Assembly (NCBI RefSeq): GCF_002901845.1
Contig: NZ_PPQE01000005.1
Location: 27,647 to 87,539 of the forward strand
Direction of reading: 5' to 3'
DNA length: 59,893 nucleotides
Source: Staphylococcus hominis subsp. hominis
GTDB lineage: Bacteria; Bacillota; Bacilli; Staphylococcales; Staphylococcaceae
The notes below the pieces were generated by a model. That model searched no databases. It saw nothing but the letters and a program-made list of their open reading frames with translations, and was not told the origin of the DNA. This document shows positions 8,666 through 18,260 of the stretch, in pieces (within the stretch, counting starts at the first letter, position 1; each line of letters opens with the position of its first letter). The translations under genes and the position numbers were made by a program.

Positions 8666-9561
8666 AAGCGATTGAAGTTAAACACGTAAGTTATAACACT
8701 AAAACTTTCCAAATCAAAGATCTTTCATTCAGTATTCCTCAAGGATTTGTTACGGGCTTTATTGGGAGTAATGGTGCTGGCAAGACAACAATGATTCGAT
8801 TAATGATGGATTTACTTGAACCTAATACTGGAGAAATTAAAATCTTAGGACGACAAATGAAAGAATCGGCAAAATGGATTAAAAATAAAATTGGTTTTGT
8901 TTACTCAGAAATTTATTTCAACCAACAATGGAATATAAAAAAACTAGAAAATATGATTTCTCCTTTTTATTCTAAGTGGGATAGTCATATATTCCATCAG
9001 TATTTAGAGCGATTCAATATACCAAGTCATCTTAAAATTAAGCATTTCTCTAGTGGAATGAAAATGAAGTTATCTTTAGCCATTGCTTTAAGTCACCACG
9101 CTGAGTTATTTATATTAGATGAACCAACAGCAGGTTTAGATCCAATTGTAAGAAATGAAGTTCTAGAAATATTGCAGCAAGAATTAATAGATGAAAATAA
9201 AACGGTTTTTATTTCGACTCATATTATTTCAGACTTAGAAAAAATAGCAGATTATCTTGTATATATAAAAACAGGCAATCTTGTACTTGAAGGCTATTGT
9301 GATGATATAAAAGAGGAATATTTTATCGTAAAAGGTGATAACAAAGATTTAGATGATGAATTAAATCAACTCCTTTTATATAAAGAAGAAAAGCATACAG
9401 GTTATGTCGGTTTTACAAAACATGGTCAAGCATTTAAGGAATTATTTGGAAAACAAGTTGAAATAAAACATCCAACGATTGAAGAATTAATGATTTACCT
9501 TGAGAAAATGAAAGAAACTAATGATGTTGAAACTCCAAATAGAAATGGGTTGATGGCATGA
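8662..9561 (+). CDS. pmtA: PSM exporter ABC ATPase PmtA
   Basis: A 299-residue ABC ATPase. Walker A is GSNGAGKTT, the signature is the divergent FSSGMKMKLS, and Walker B is LFILDEPTAGLDP. It pairs with PmtB/PmtD membrane subunits and PmtC to export phenol-soluble modulins, amphipathic cytolytic peptides. That role is family knowledge from S. aureus. The gene overlaps pmtR and pmtB by 4 nt each, implying translational coupling. Confidence 0.92.
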   Translation: MKAIEVKHVSYNTKTFQIKDLSFSIPQGFVTGFIGSNGAGKTTMIRLMMDLLEPNTGEIKILGRQMKESAKWIKNKIGFVYSEIYFNQQWNIKKLENMISPFYSKWDSHIFHQYLERFNIPSHLKIKHFSSGMKMKLSLAIALSHHAELFILDEPTAGLDPIVRNEVLEILQQELIDENKTVFISTHIISDLEKIADYLVYIKTGNLVLEGYCDDIKEEYFIVKGDNKDLDDELNQLLLYKEEKHTGYVGFTKHGQAFKELFGKQVEIKHPTIEELMIYLEKMKETNDVETPNRNGLMA

Positions 9562-10220
9562 AGCAACTAATAATAAGAAATTTTAAGTTAAGACGTTGGA
9601 CACTTATCATTTATTTAGTGCTTATTGTTATTAATCCTATTTATACACTATTTTTTTCAAAAACAAGTTATGGTTTCGTTGTATATATTCCACTTGCCAT
9701 TACATTAATGATTATAAGCATTTTAGATTCAGGACAATTATTTAGAGTACATAGACGGTTAGGTGGAAAAGAGTCGTATCTTTTTTATGAAAGTTTACCA
9801 ATAACTAAGAAAGAATTGCTTAATGCAAATTATCTGACATGTATTATATTAACGATTTTAGGAACATTGATTATTGGATTATATAATTTTCAATCAACAA
9901 ATATTCAGGTAAATGAGTTGCGTTATTCGACAGCACTTTCATTTTTAAGTGTAAATTTATTTAGCATTCCTATTGCCTTTAGTAAAAGTACAGAAAGAAA
10001 AAGAGAATATATTTCTTACACTGTTTATATTATTTTAATGGTACTTGCTATACCGATGGCAATTGCATTTATCTTTTTGACTATTAATTTATTTATCTTT
10101 CATAATGCACTTGATCCAAATGTATTTAATAAATATTTAAGTATTGGATTAGTTATTATAAGTGTGATTTGGCTAGTTATAAATTATTTTATTCAAATAG
10201 CACGTGTTAATCGTCGCTAG
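9558..10220 (+). CDS. pmtB: PSM exporter membrane subunit PmtB
   Basis: A 220-residue ABC-2-like permease with about six hydrophobic segments, starting MKQLIIRNFKLRRW. It lies between the two ATPase genes and overlaps pmtA by 4 nt. Length and position match PmtB. No catalytic motif is expected. Confidence 0.88.
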   Translation: MKQLIIRNFKLRRWTLIIYLVLIVINPIYTLFFSKTSYGFVVYIPLAITLMIISILDSGQLFRVHRRLGGKESYLFYESLPITKKELLNANYLTCIILTILGTLIIGLYNFQSTNIQVNELRYSTALSFLSVNLFSIPIAFSKSTERKREYISYTVYIILMVLAIPMAIAFIFLTINLFIFHNALDPNVFNKYLSIGLVIISVIWLVINYFIQIARVNRR

Positions 10221-10237
10221 AAAAAAGGAGGACTTTT

Positions 10238-11110
10238 ATGAAATTAGAAAATATTACTAAAACATACGGTAATAATAATGTTTTAGACAATATAGATTTT
10301 GATTTTGGAGATAGCAAAATTGTAGGACTCATTGGTAAAAACGGTGTGGGTAAAACTACACTGATGAAAGTGATGAATGGAAATATTATTAATTACAAAG
10401 GTAAAGTTAATTTAAAAGATGATGAAAATATTGGCTATCTCATTGAACATCCAAAACTTTATGATAATAAAACAGGACTTTATAATTTAAGACTCTTTGC
10501 TCAGGTGCTTGGTCAAGGATTTGATAAAGCATATTCAGATAAAATTATAGATGCTTTTGGTATGCGTCCGTATATTAAGAAAAAAGTTAAAAAATATTCA
10601 ATGGGTATGAAACAAAAATTAGCGATTGCTGTATCATTAATGAATAAACCAAAATATCTTATTTTGGATGAACCGACCAATGGCATGGATCCAGATGGCT
10701 CAATCGATGTTCTAGAAACGATACAATCTTTAGTAAATGAATTAAATATGAAAATTCTTATTTCAAGTCATAAATTAGAAGACATCGAATTAATTTGTGA
10801 TAGAGCTGTCTTTTTAAGAGATGGACATTTCGTTCAAGATGTCAATATGAAAGATGGTAGTGCAGAAGAAAGTACCTCTATTACGTTGGACAATGATGAT
10901 TTTGATCAAGCGCTAAATTATTTACAAGAACATTTTAATGTTATTCATTCTTATAAACAAAATGGAGAAATTCTTATTAAAGCAGAACGAGATTATCGAA
11001 CATTGCTTAAAGCGCTCGCACATATTAATGTGTATCCTAAATATATTGAAACACGTAAAAATTCGCTTCGAGATACGTACTTTAATATTAATCAAAGAGG
11101 TGACCATTAA
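10238..11110 (+). CDS. pmtC: PSM exporter ABC ATPase PmtC
   Basis: A 290-residue ABC ATPase. Walker A is GKNGVGKTT, the signature is YSMGMKQKLAIA, and Walker B is YLILDEPTNGMDP; the C-terminal third is accessory. AAAAAGGAGG precedes the ATG, 17 bp after pmtB, and pmtD begins right after its stop. With PmtA it should energise the exporter. Confidence 0.92.
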   Translation: MKLENITKTYGNNNVLDNIDFDFGDSKIVGLIGKNGVGKTTLMKVMNGNIINYKGKVNLKDDENIGYLIEHPKLYDNKTGLYNLRLFAQVLGQGFDKAYSDKIIDAFGMRPYIKKKVKKYSMGMKQKLAIAVSLMNKPKYLILDEPTNGMDPDGSIDVLETIQSLVNELNMKILISSHKLEDIELICDRAVFLRDGHFVQDVNMKDGSAEESTSITLDNDDFDQALNYLQEHFNVIHSYKQNGEILIKAERDYRTLLKALAHINVYPKYIETRKNSLRDTYFNINQRGDH

Positions 11111-11839
11111 ATGAAGAGTTTACAATTAGTTAAATATGATATATTAAGTTTTTTAAAAAGTTATTTAACATATATCGCGCTTATATGTATTTGGGGTATC
11201 ATCACAGCAATGACTGTACTATTAGCAAAAAATACTGATAAAGTCGATTATTCAATGATATTACCAATGGCAAATTGGATGTTTCTATTCTTTGGTTTAC
11301 TTGTTGTTATTAAAACAATTACACGTGACTATTCTCAAGGAACGATTCAACTTTATATGAATAAAGTGAAAAATAGAGTAGGTTATGTGATAGCAAAAAC
11401 GATTTCGATTATTATTTTTTCGTTCATATTTACACTTATCACGTATGTTACACTTTTAGTTATTCAAACTTTTACAGATGGTAAAAATTTAAATGGAGAT
11501 AAATTCCTAACAAATATTTGGTTCTATCTTATCTTTTTACTATTTTTTGGACTATTATTATTCTTAATTACTTTAATTGTACAAAAACCAGCAGTCATTT
11601 TTACATTAGGTATCTTTTTAGTGTTTATCGTACCATTTTTACAACCATTTTTAGGTTTAATCCCTGAATGGGGCGATAATATTCAAAAATCACTCAAATA
11701 TATACCTTTTAGTTACTTAACAGAAAAATCATCATCAGGTAGTATTGAATTTACGAATTGGCAATGGTTCATTTCTATTGCATCTATTGTTATTTTATTT
11801 ATCGCTGATGTACTTTATGCTGCTAAACGAGACATTTAA
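11111..11839 (+). CDS. pmtD: PSM exporter membrane subunit PmtD
   Basis: A 242-residue ABC-2-type permease with six hydrophobic segments. It begins immediately after the pmtC stop and is the last gene of the operon, with a strong terminator after it. It matches PmtD in length and place. Confidence 0.9.
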   Translation: MKSLQLVKYDILSFLKSYLTYIALICIWGIITAMTVLLAKNTDKVDYSMILPMANWMFLFFGLLVVIKTITRDYSQGTIQLYMNKVKNRVGYVIAKTISIIIFSFIFTLITYVTLLVIQTFTDGKNLNGDKFLTNIWFYLIFLLFFGLLLFLITLIVQKPAVIFTLGIFLVFIVPFLQPFLGLIPEWGDNIQKSLKYIPFSYLTEKSSSGSIEFTNWQWFISIASIVILFIADVLYAAKRDI

Positions 11840-11856
11840 ATTAATAACTTTTTAAT

Positions 11857-11900
11857 AAAACTGGTGACGATACGTTCAATTTTTGTCGCCAGTTTTATTT
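11857..11900 (+). terminator. pmt operon terminator
   Basis: AAAACTGGTGACGA ... TTGTCGCCAGTTTT with a T-rich tail closes the pmtRABCD operon. Confidence 0.88.
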
Positions 11901-11984
11901 GCATTGAAAGGTACTTTAATATTTTTTGAATATAATCATAGTTATGATATATTAAAAAAAATAAGTATATAAGTGGTGGTCCTA

Positions 11985-12470
11985 TTGCATATTCAAAATA
12001 GATGGGTTATTTCAATTTTATTTATTGTCATTTCTTTATTAGTTGTACTAGGATTGACAATTTATAAAAATGAAAAAACGGTTGATTTAAGTGATGTAGA
12101 AATTAATCATTTAAAGCTTAATGAAACGTTTGATAACTCAGAATATAGTTTAAATAAGCATGTGAAATTAGATAGGTATGTTTTTTATAATCATAATAAA
12201 TATAAAAATTTAACAATAAAAGTCAAGAAAAAACATCACAAAATTAAAGGAATTATCTTAGTTAAAGATACTTTTGTTAACACAAATTTTGATGTTCATA
12301 TAGGTGACCCAATCGATGCTGTTATAGATAATCTAGGTTATAACTATGACAAAGATAAGGTAGGTAAAGGTTATGATGCTTTAGTGTATCTTGATAAAGA
12401 TCATCACATGAAATTATCAATTTTATATAAAGATAATATTGTTAAGCGAATTGAATTCTTTAGTCGTTGA
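11985..12470 (+). CDS. Membrane-anchored protein of unknown function
   Basis: About 161 residues from a TTG at 11985 preceded by GGTGG; an in-frame GTG at 11973 is an alternative. One N-terminal membrane span (residues about 8-26) is followed by an extracytoplasmic Lys-rich beta-type domain ending with a repeated IGD-x-ID/NLGYNYD pattern. I do not recognise a named family. It stands between pmtD and the DUF1700/DUF4097 pair and could belong to that cluster. Confidence 0.7.
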   Translation: MHIQNRWVISILFIVISLLVVLGLTIYKNEKTVDLSDVEINHLKLNETFDNSEYSLNKHVKLDRYVFYNHNKYKNLTIKVKKKHHKIKGIILVKDTFVNTNFDVHIGDPIDAVIDNLGYNYDKDKVGKGYDALVYLDKDHHMKLSILYKDNIVKRIEFFSR

Positions 12471-12517
12471 TAGTTAATAAAAATAAATTTATATTTTAAG
12501 AAAGTATGTGAAAGAAA

Positions 12518-13072
12518 ATGGATAAAATTACTTTTTTGAATGAACTGGAAACGGAGCTTGATGATTTACCACGTAAAGAAAAAGATAAAGTAATGAATGA
12601 ATATGAAGATATCTTTTATAATCAAGAAACAAAAGGCAAAACAGATGCTCAAATATTAGATGATTTGAAAAATCCTTATACTATTGGAAAAGAAATAAAA
12701 GCTAAAGAAGCAATTTCACATGCAAAAGTTACACCTAACTTTCGTAATATTGTAAAAGCTATTATGGCATCATTAAGTTTGGGTGTTATTTCTTTTTTCT
12801 TAATTGTTATCCCAATGATAATATTCTTAATATTTCTAGCCTTTGTTTTCGTCATTTCAATTGTGCTTATTTGTTTACCTATCTTATTAATTATTATTAG
12901 TATCCTTAAAGGCACTCCTGACTCTTTTAGTAATTTTCTTTATAGTATTTCTTATGCTGGAATAGGTATATTAGTGTTCGTTGCAATAATAAAAATTGTT
13001 CAGAATTTATATAAACTTGTTTTAAAATATTTATCATGGTATATAAAAATAATTAAAGGAAGAATCCAGTGA
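12518..13072 (+). CDS. DUF1700 (HAAS) membrane protein
   Basis: A 184-residue protein. The N-terminal 60 residues form the helical HAAS-type segment (FLNELETELDDLP ... DLKNPYTIGKEI), followed by strongly hydrophobic segments at about 82-130 and 140-165. This family is nearly always paired with a DUF4097 protein, as here: its TGA overlaps the next ATG. Known pairs are linked to envelope stress or PadR-type regulation; the exact role is unknown. Confidence 0.82.
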   Translation: MDKITFLNELETELDDLPRKEKDKVMNEYEDIFYNQETKGKTDAQILDDLKNPYTIGKEIKAKEAISHAKVTPNFRNIVKAIMASLSLGVISFFLIVIPMIIFLIFLAFVFVISIVLICLPILLIIISILKGTPDSFSNFLYSISYAGIGILVFVAIIKIVQNLYKLVLKYLSWYIKIIKGRIQ

Positions 13073-13914
13073 TGAAAAAGTTAACAATAAGTGGATTAGT
13101 TATATTTGTTGTTTTTTTTCTAGCAGCAACGTTGGTATGGTTTGTTCATGATAAAGATATTTATAAACGACTGAAATATAATGAAACGTTTCATCAATCA
13201 TCTATCTCCAAATTGAATATAGATAGTTATAGTTCTGATATCACTATTACTCAAGGTTCTTCATTTAGAGTGAAATATTACGGGGACAATAGTATAAAAG
13301 TGAACACTCAAAAAGACAGCTTAAATGTAAAAGAATCACGTTCTTCTAAAAGAGGGTATAGCTTTAATTTAAACCCTTTTAAAAGAAGCAAGTTCAACAT
13401 ACATATAACTATTCCACCTGATAAATTAAAACAATTAAATATTGATGCTAAATTAGGAAAATTAAATATTAATAATATAGATATCAAAAAAGCCAGAATT
13501 AGAAAAGACGGAGAAAATTTAAATATCAAAGAAGCTAAACTTGATTGTATTGATTATTATAGCGATCATGGAACAATTAATATTAAAAATAGTGATATTA
13601 AAAATAGTCAATTTAAAGTAATAAATTCTAATATTGTGGTTAATCATTGTACCTTGAAAAATGGGTTATTCATTACAAATGAAGGAAAACTTGACTTTAA
13701 AAACATGCCAAGTCAAATTGATATGAAGAGCTCAAGTAAAAAAGGTGATATAAACATTGAGTATAAAACTAAGCCTAAAGACACCTTGTTAAAACTACAT
13801 CCAGGAATGGGTGACAATAACATTAAGAATCCTTATTTTAAAGATAGCAAAGTAGGTAATAGTTATAATATTATAGAGTGTTATAACGTTAAAGGTGATA
13901 TAAATATTAAATAG
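13072..13914 (+). CDS. DUF4097-family putative extracytoplasmic protein
   Basis: A 280-residue protein: an N-terminal membrane anchor (about residues 4-24), then a beta-rich region of short repeating strands with Asn/Ile/Asp periodicity (SKLNIDSYSSDITI, KLGKLNINNID, DHGTINIKNSD). That is the beta-helix-like architecture of DUF4097/LiaF-like domains. The start ATG overlaps the stop of the DUF1700 gene (TGATG), indicating translational coupling. Probably exposed outside the membrane; function unknown. Confidence 0.8.
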   Translation: MKKLTISGLVIFVVFFLAATLVWFVHDKDIYKRLKYNETFHQSSISKLNIDSYSSDITITQGSSFRVKYYGDNSIKVNTQKDSLNVKESRSSKRGYSFNLNPFKRSKFNIHITIPPDKLKQLNIDAKLGKLNINNIDIKKARIRKDGENLNIKEAKLDCIDYYSDHGTINIKNSDIKNSQFKVINSNIVVNHCTLKNGLFITNEGKLDFKNMPSQIDMKSSSKKGDINIEYKTKPKDTLLKLHPGMGDNNIKNPYFKDSKVGNSYNIIECYNVKGDINIK

Positions 13915-13917
13915 GAT

Positions 13918-13979
13918 GAAAAAGATTAGACAAAACGTTGATTAATTAAATTTTAAAACGTTTATCTAATCTTTTTTTA
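13918..13979. terminator. Bidirectional terminator
   Basis: AAAAAGATTAGA ... TCTAATCTTTTTTT with an inner AAACGTT/AACGTTT stem lies between convergent genes. Confidence 0.85.
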
Positions 13980-15020
13980 TTAATACGTAGCAAATGTTAA
14001 ATCAGTATCTAGCTTTCCAGTAAATTCTATTAAGTCAAGTTCATGACCCTCTAACCATGACTGAAAGTCGATAGATAGAGGGGGGTTATTCTCACCTAAT
14101 GTCATCCAAGCTTTTAAATGTTTAGGTTCATACATTGATGTATGAATCGTTCCTGACCAACTTTTAAACAACTTACTATAAATATTATATTTAGGATCAT
14201 TAAAAAGTTTAAACGCAGTATATTTATCTATACCTTCTGAAGTTTGACTAATTGTGCGAGCAAGACGTTCTTTAGATTCTTTGGTATAGTTACGATTTTC
14301 ATGTGTTAATATTTCAAAGTGATTAGTACAAACTTTATCATATCTAACATCAAATGAGCGTGGCGTAATTTCAACAATTGCATGATTTAAATGCTTATCC
14401 ATTAAAATATAACTAAATGAACTTCTATGGGGTAACTCTTTTAGAAATTGAATTGCTTCTTTTACATCTTTACAATATTCTAAGACAAGTCGTCCTACCA
14501 TATAACATACAAATCCATTTGCAGGATGCTTACGGTGCATAAAATTATATCCCATCACAAGACCTGCTTCATTCATACCATCCATACGACCAGTTACTCT
14601 AGAGGTTGGTCCTATTTGCGCGAGTCCACCATCATTTGGTTGATAAAGAAGATATCTGCCATCATATGTAGCAGGATGATAGTCATAATTACGAACCATA
14701 TAATCTTTACCTTGAAAAACTGTACATCCACTTTCATTTAAATCAGTAAAACGATAGTGACCGAAATTTAAAATCATTTGTTTAGTCGGTAAATTTAATA
14801 TCTCTTGCATTCCTAATAATTCTTCCCAGATTTCTGGTGCATACGTTTGGAAAATGCTATATGTTTCATTAACATCAATGTCAAAACGAGGTATACGCTT
14901 CTTCCATTCACGTTCTCTATTTTCTAGTAAGGGCGTCTGTTTTAACCACTGAGCAGTTTTGATACCTAAATCAAAATGTGATCCGCGAAAGGTCATAATA
15001 TCTGACTTAACTTCTTGCAT
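13980..15020 (-). CDS. C45-type acyltransferase/choloylglycine hydrolase-like protein
   Basis: A 346-residue protein from the ATG at 15020, preceded by AGGAGG; an upstream in-frame start lacks a site. It resembles acyl-CoA:6-aminopenicillanic-acid acyltransferase (peptidase C45, Ntn hydrolase fold). A likely nucleophile is the Cys of ESGCTVF, followed by MVRNYDYHP typical of the family. Substrate unknown: linear amides or acylated peptides are possible. No signal peptide, so cytoplasmic. If autoproteolysis occurs it is internal. Confidence 0.75.
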   Translation of the reverse strand: MQEVKSDIMTFRGSHFDLGIKTAQWLKQTPLLENREREWKKRIPRFDIDVNETYSIFQTYAPEIWEELLGMQEILNLPTKQMILNFGHYRFTDLNESGCTVFQGKDYMVRNYDYHPATYDGRYLLYQPNDGGLAQIGPTSRVTGRMDGMNEAGLVMGYNFMHRKHPANGFVCYMVGRLVLEYCKDVKEAIQFLKELPHRSSFSYILMDKHLNHAIVEITPRSFDVRYDKVCTNHFEILTHENRNYTKESKERLARTISQTSEGIDKYTAFKLFNDPKYNIYSKLFKSWSGTIHTSMYEPKHLKAWMTLGENNPPLSIDFQSWLEGHELDLIEFTGKLDTDLTFATY

Positions 15021-15299
15021 GAAAAATCCTCCTATCATTTGTTTTATTATTTATATTGAACAATAATTTATATTAAATTTAAAGCCTTATAATGTTTATT
15101 TATATATGATAGTAATTCACTGTGTAAATAAGACCAATGTCATTCATTATAAATAAAGAAAAAATATTTGATTTTTTAAAAATCTTTAATTTTAGGTTTG
15201 AAATAATATATAAAAAGGTATGTATTTAATCATAACGTTAACTATGTTAAAATTATTTAATGTAAACGTATTTATTTTAAGTACAGGGGTGAAACATAA

Positions 15300-15473
15300 A
15301 TGTGGGATTTCATTAAAGGTTTATTTAAATTCTTATTAAGCTTTACAGCTATTACAGCACTAGTTGTTGGTGTAGTAGTAGTAGTATTTGGCTTTATTTT
15401 CAAAAAAGACTTTGAAGATATCGAAAGAAAAACAAAAGAAATCGTATCTGATATTGAAAGCAATAATGCTTAA
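15300..15473 (+). CDS. Small single-span membrane protein
   Basis: A 57-residue protein starting MWDFIKGLF with one hydrophobic stretch at about 10-34 and an acidic/basic C-terminal helix (KDFEDIERKTKEIVSD). AGGGGTGA precedes the ATG, and a rho-independent terminator follows the stop at once. It is a complete isolated gene of unknown function. Confidence 0.75.
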   Translation: MWDFIKGLFKFLLSFTAITALVVGVVVVVFGFIFKKDFEDIERKTKEIVSDIESNNA

Positions 15474-15491
15474 TGCAACGATGTACCATAT

Positions 15492-15526
15492 ACCAGTAAT
15501 TTCATTTGAAGTTACTGGTTTTTTTT
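15492..15526 (+). terminator. Terminator of small membrane protein gene
   Basis: CCAGTAA ... TTACTGG with a short loop and a T run. Confidence 0.88.
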
Positions 15527-15595
15527 ATTACTCTTAAATAAATACAATTAGCTAGTATAAATGTTAATAATATTGAATATAATGGAGGTATTAAA

Positions 15596-16642
15596 ATGAC
15601 AACCAAAGGTTATGTGGGGTCTTATACAAAAAAAGAAGGTAAGGGTATTTATATATTCGAACTTAATGAAGATAATGGAGAAATACAATCAGTAGATACA
15701 GGATATGATATCGAAGCATCGACTTATCTTGCTCAAACTGAACAATTTTTGTATGCAATTACTAAAGAGAATGAGGCATGTGGTGTGGCTGCATTTAAAA
15801 AAGACGAGAATGGACAGCTTACACTCATTAATAAATGTTTAGCTTCAGAGAATGGAACAGGGTGTTATATTTCTGTTTCTAGTGATCATAACTTCTTATT
15901 CGAAGCGGTTTATACTGCTGGAATAGCACGTATATATCAACTTAATCCTGAGACAGGCGAAGTGGTAAAATTAATTGAAGAGTTAGAACATAGTTATCCA
16001 ACTGGAACACATGAGCGTCAAGATCATAATCATATTCATTTTATTAGAGAAACCCCTGACCATAAATATGTAGCTGTGACTGATTTAGGTGCAGATAAAA
16101 TTGTAACATATACATTCGGAGTTGAAGGGTTTAAAGAACATGCGGTATCAGAATTCCATGCTGAAGATGGACCGCGTCATATTGAATTCCATAATAATGG
16201 GAAATACGCGTATGTTGTTCATGAGTTATCTAATAGAGTAAGCGTTGTACAATATCATGATGGAAAATTTGAAGAAATTGAACGTCATTTAACGATTCCT
16301 GAAGATTTCACTGAAGAAACTAAATTAGCAGCTGTGAGACTATCTCATGATGAACAAAATTTATATATTAGTAATCGTGGACATGATAGTATAGCGATAT
16401 TTACAGTAGTTGACGATGGAAAAGGAATTAACCCGGTTGAAATAGTAAAAAGCGGGGGAGAATTTCCAAGAGATTTTAATATTACTGAGTCAGATGAATA
16501 CCTTGTATGTGCACATCAAGAAGGAAATTACGCGTTAACAGTATTTAGACGTGATACAAATAGTGGTATGTTGATTGCTACTGACAATCAGTATACCGCA
16601 CCTGAAGGTGTATTTGTTGATTTCTTGAATTCATCGTTATAG
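15596..16642 (+). CDS. pgl: 6-phosphogluconolactonase, lactonase (YbhE/Pgl) family
   Basis: A 348-residue seven-bladed beta-propeller of the lactonase family, hydrolysing 6-phosphogluconolactone in the oxidative pentose phosphate pathway. The N-terminal [13 protein letters not shown], the central HNHIHF, DLGADKI and GPRHIEFH, and the C-terminal GEFPRDFNI are family landmarks in the expected order. ATGGAGG precedes the ATG. It is monocistronic, with a terminator shared with the convergent aldehyde dehydrogenase gene. Confidence 0.88.
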   Translation: MTTKGYVGSYTKKEGKGIYIFELNEDNGEIQSVDTGYDIEASTYLAQTEQFLYAITKENEACGVAAFKKDENGQLTLINKCLASENGTGCYISVSSDHNFLFEAVYTAGIARIYQLNPETGEVVKLIEELEHSYPTGTHERQDHNHIHFIRETPDHKYVAVTDLGADKIVTYTFGVEGFKEHAVSEFHAEDGPRHIEFHNNGKYAYVVHELSNRVSVVQYHDGKFEEIERHLTIPEDFTEETKLAAVRLSHDEQNLYISNRGHDSIAIFTVVDDGKGINPVEIVKSGGEFPRDFNITESDEYLVCAHQEGNYALTVFRRDTNSGMLIATDNQYTAPEGVFVDFLNSSL

Positions 16643-16647
16643 ATAAA

Positions 16648-16703
16648 AAATACCCCTATAATGTAAACACTTGTAAAGTGAGCCATTATAGGGATTTTTT
16701 TAT
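16648..16703. terminator. Bidirectional terminator
   Basis: TACCCCTATAATG pairs with CATTATAGGG ahead of a T run, between convergent genes. Confidence 0.85.
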
Positions 16704-18082
16704 AAGTTTTTGAAAAATGTTCTAATATATTTGAATTTACCTTTATAAGGGGGATAGATAATACTCGAATCTAGTCGAGTAGATTTAAAAATATATGATT
16801 TCATATGACTAAATGTATCAAATGAATATTTGCCATGATATTCGCCAATTCCTGAAGCACCTACGCCACCAAAGGGTAAATTTGGGTTAGCTAAATGCAT
16901 TAAAGTGTCATTGATTGCACCGCCACCAAATGACAATTCTTCTAGCACACAGTTCGTTGTATTTTCATCTTCACTAAATAAATATAAGCTTAGAGGTTTA
17001 GATTTGCTTTGAATAATATCTATCGCTTCATTAAAATCATCGTAGACGATGATTGGTAATAATGGACCAAAAATTTCTTCTTCCATAATTTTAGATTGTG
17101 GAGTAATACCGTCTAAAATTGTAGGTTCGATATATTGTTCATTTTCATCAGTATGCCCACCAAAAATCACTTCATTACGATGTATTGCTAATAATTCAGA
17201 AAGTCGATTGAAATGTTTTGTATTAACAATACGTCCAAAATCAGGGCTATTTTGAATATTTTTGCCATAGAACTCTTCAATAGATTGTTTAAATGCTTGA
17301 ATTAATTCATTTTTAACTTTTCTATTCACTAAAATATAATCTGGTGCTACGCAAGTTTGACCAGCATTGGTGAATTTACCGAAGCTAATACGATCACTTG
17401 CTACTTTAATATTAGCAGTTTCATCTACAATCACTGGTGATTTACCACCAAGTTCAAGTGTGACAGGAACTAAATTTTTACTTGCTGCTTCGTAAACAAT
17501 TCGACCTACATTTTCGCTACCAGTAAAGAATATATAATCAAATGGAAGATTGATTAATGTTTGAGTTTCTTCAACGCCACCTTCAACGACAGCTACAAAA
17601 TCGCTTGCAAACACATCTTCAATCACTTTTCGCACTACTTGTGCAACATGAGGAGTAAGTTCAGAAGGTTTAATGATGGCGTTATTACCAGCTGCTATAG
17701 CACCAATAAGAGGTTCGAATAAAAGTTGTACAGGATAATTAAATGGACCGATAATTAATATTGTCCCATAGGGCTCAGGCTTAATATAACTCTTTGATGG
17801 AAACATAAATAGTGGTGTATCTACTTGCTTAGTTTTAGCCCAGTTTTTTAATTCTTTACGAGCTGTTTTTATACTTTTTAAAAGTATACCAATTTCAGTA
17901 GCATACGCTTCTACTGAACCTTTCCCTAAGTCTATTTTTAACGACTCTAATAATTCTGTTTCATGGTCTTTAATACTTTTACTTAATAGTTTTAACTGTT
18001 GTTTACGAAATTTGATATCTTTAGTTTGATGTGTTTTAAAAAACTGTTTACTTTCTTGAAATTGTTTTTCTATTAAATTCAA
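16700..18082 (-). CDS. Aldehyde dehydrogenase family protein
   Basis: About 460 residues of the NAD(P)-dependent aldehyde dehydrogenase superfamily, class 3-like. Motifs are the cofactor-binding FFTGSENVGR, the general base in LELGGKSPV, and the nucleophile in NAGQTCVAPDY. I choose a TTG start (18082), 8 nt after AGGAGG; the longer frame to 18112 runs through that site. It ends in a basic hydrophobic tail resembling membrane-associated fatty aldehyde dehydrogenases. Substrate unknown. Confidence 0.88.
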   Translation of the reverse strand: MNLIEKQFQESKQFFKTHQTKDIKFRKQQLKLLSKSIKDHETELLESLKIDLGKGSVEAYATEIGILLKSIKTARKELKNWAKTKQVDTPLFMFPSKSYIKPEPYGTILIIGPFNYPVQLLFEPLIGAIAAGNNAIIKPSELTPHVAQVVRKVIEDVFASDFVAVVEGGVEETQTLINLPFDYIFFTGSENVGRIVYEAASKNLVPVTLELGGKSPVIVDETANIKVASDRISFGKFTNAGQTCVAPDYILVNRKVKNELIQAFKQSIEEFYGKNIQNSPDFGRIVNTKHFNRLSELLAIHRNEVIFGGHTDENEQYIEPTILDGITPQSKIMEEEIFGPLLPIIVYDDFNEAIDIIQSKSKPLSLYLFSEDENTTNCVLEELSFGGGAINDTLMHLANPNLPFGGVGASGIGEYHGKYSFDTFSHMKSYIFKSTRLDSSIIYPPYKGKFKYIRTFFKNL

Positions 18083-18198
18083 TTGTAGTACCTCCTGTAC
18101 AGTCAATCCCAATACCGTTATAGGTGTAGTTGACTATATAATTTTAGTTAAATGTATCCAAGGTTAAAACATTTGAATGAATGATTAAAATAAATTAA

Positions 18199-18240
18199 AA
18201 AAGGCTGAGAGTTAAGTAACCTACTATCTCAGCCTTATTA
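18199..18240 (-). terminator. ppaC terminator
   Basis: GGCTGAGA ... TCTCAGCC, with the T run on the minus strand, 20 bp after the ppaC stop. Confidence 0.85.
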
Positions 18241-18260
18241 TATATGAATTAAAATATGAA

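Noticed and set aside
11857..11900. Inverted repeat after pmtD considered as an operator
   Set aside because: Its place directly after the operon end and its T tail make it a terminator.
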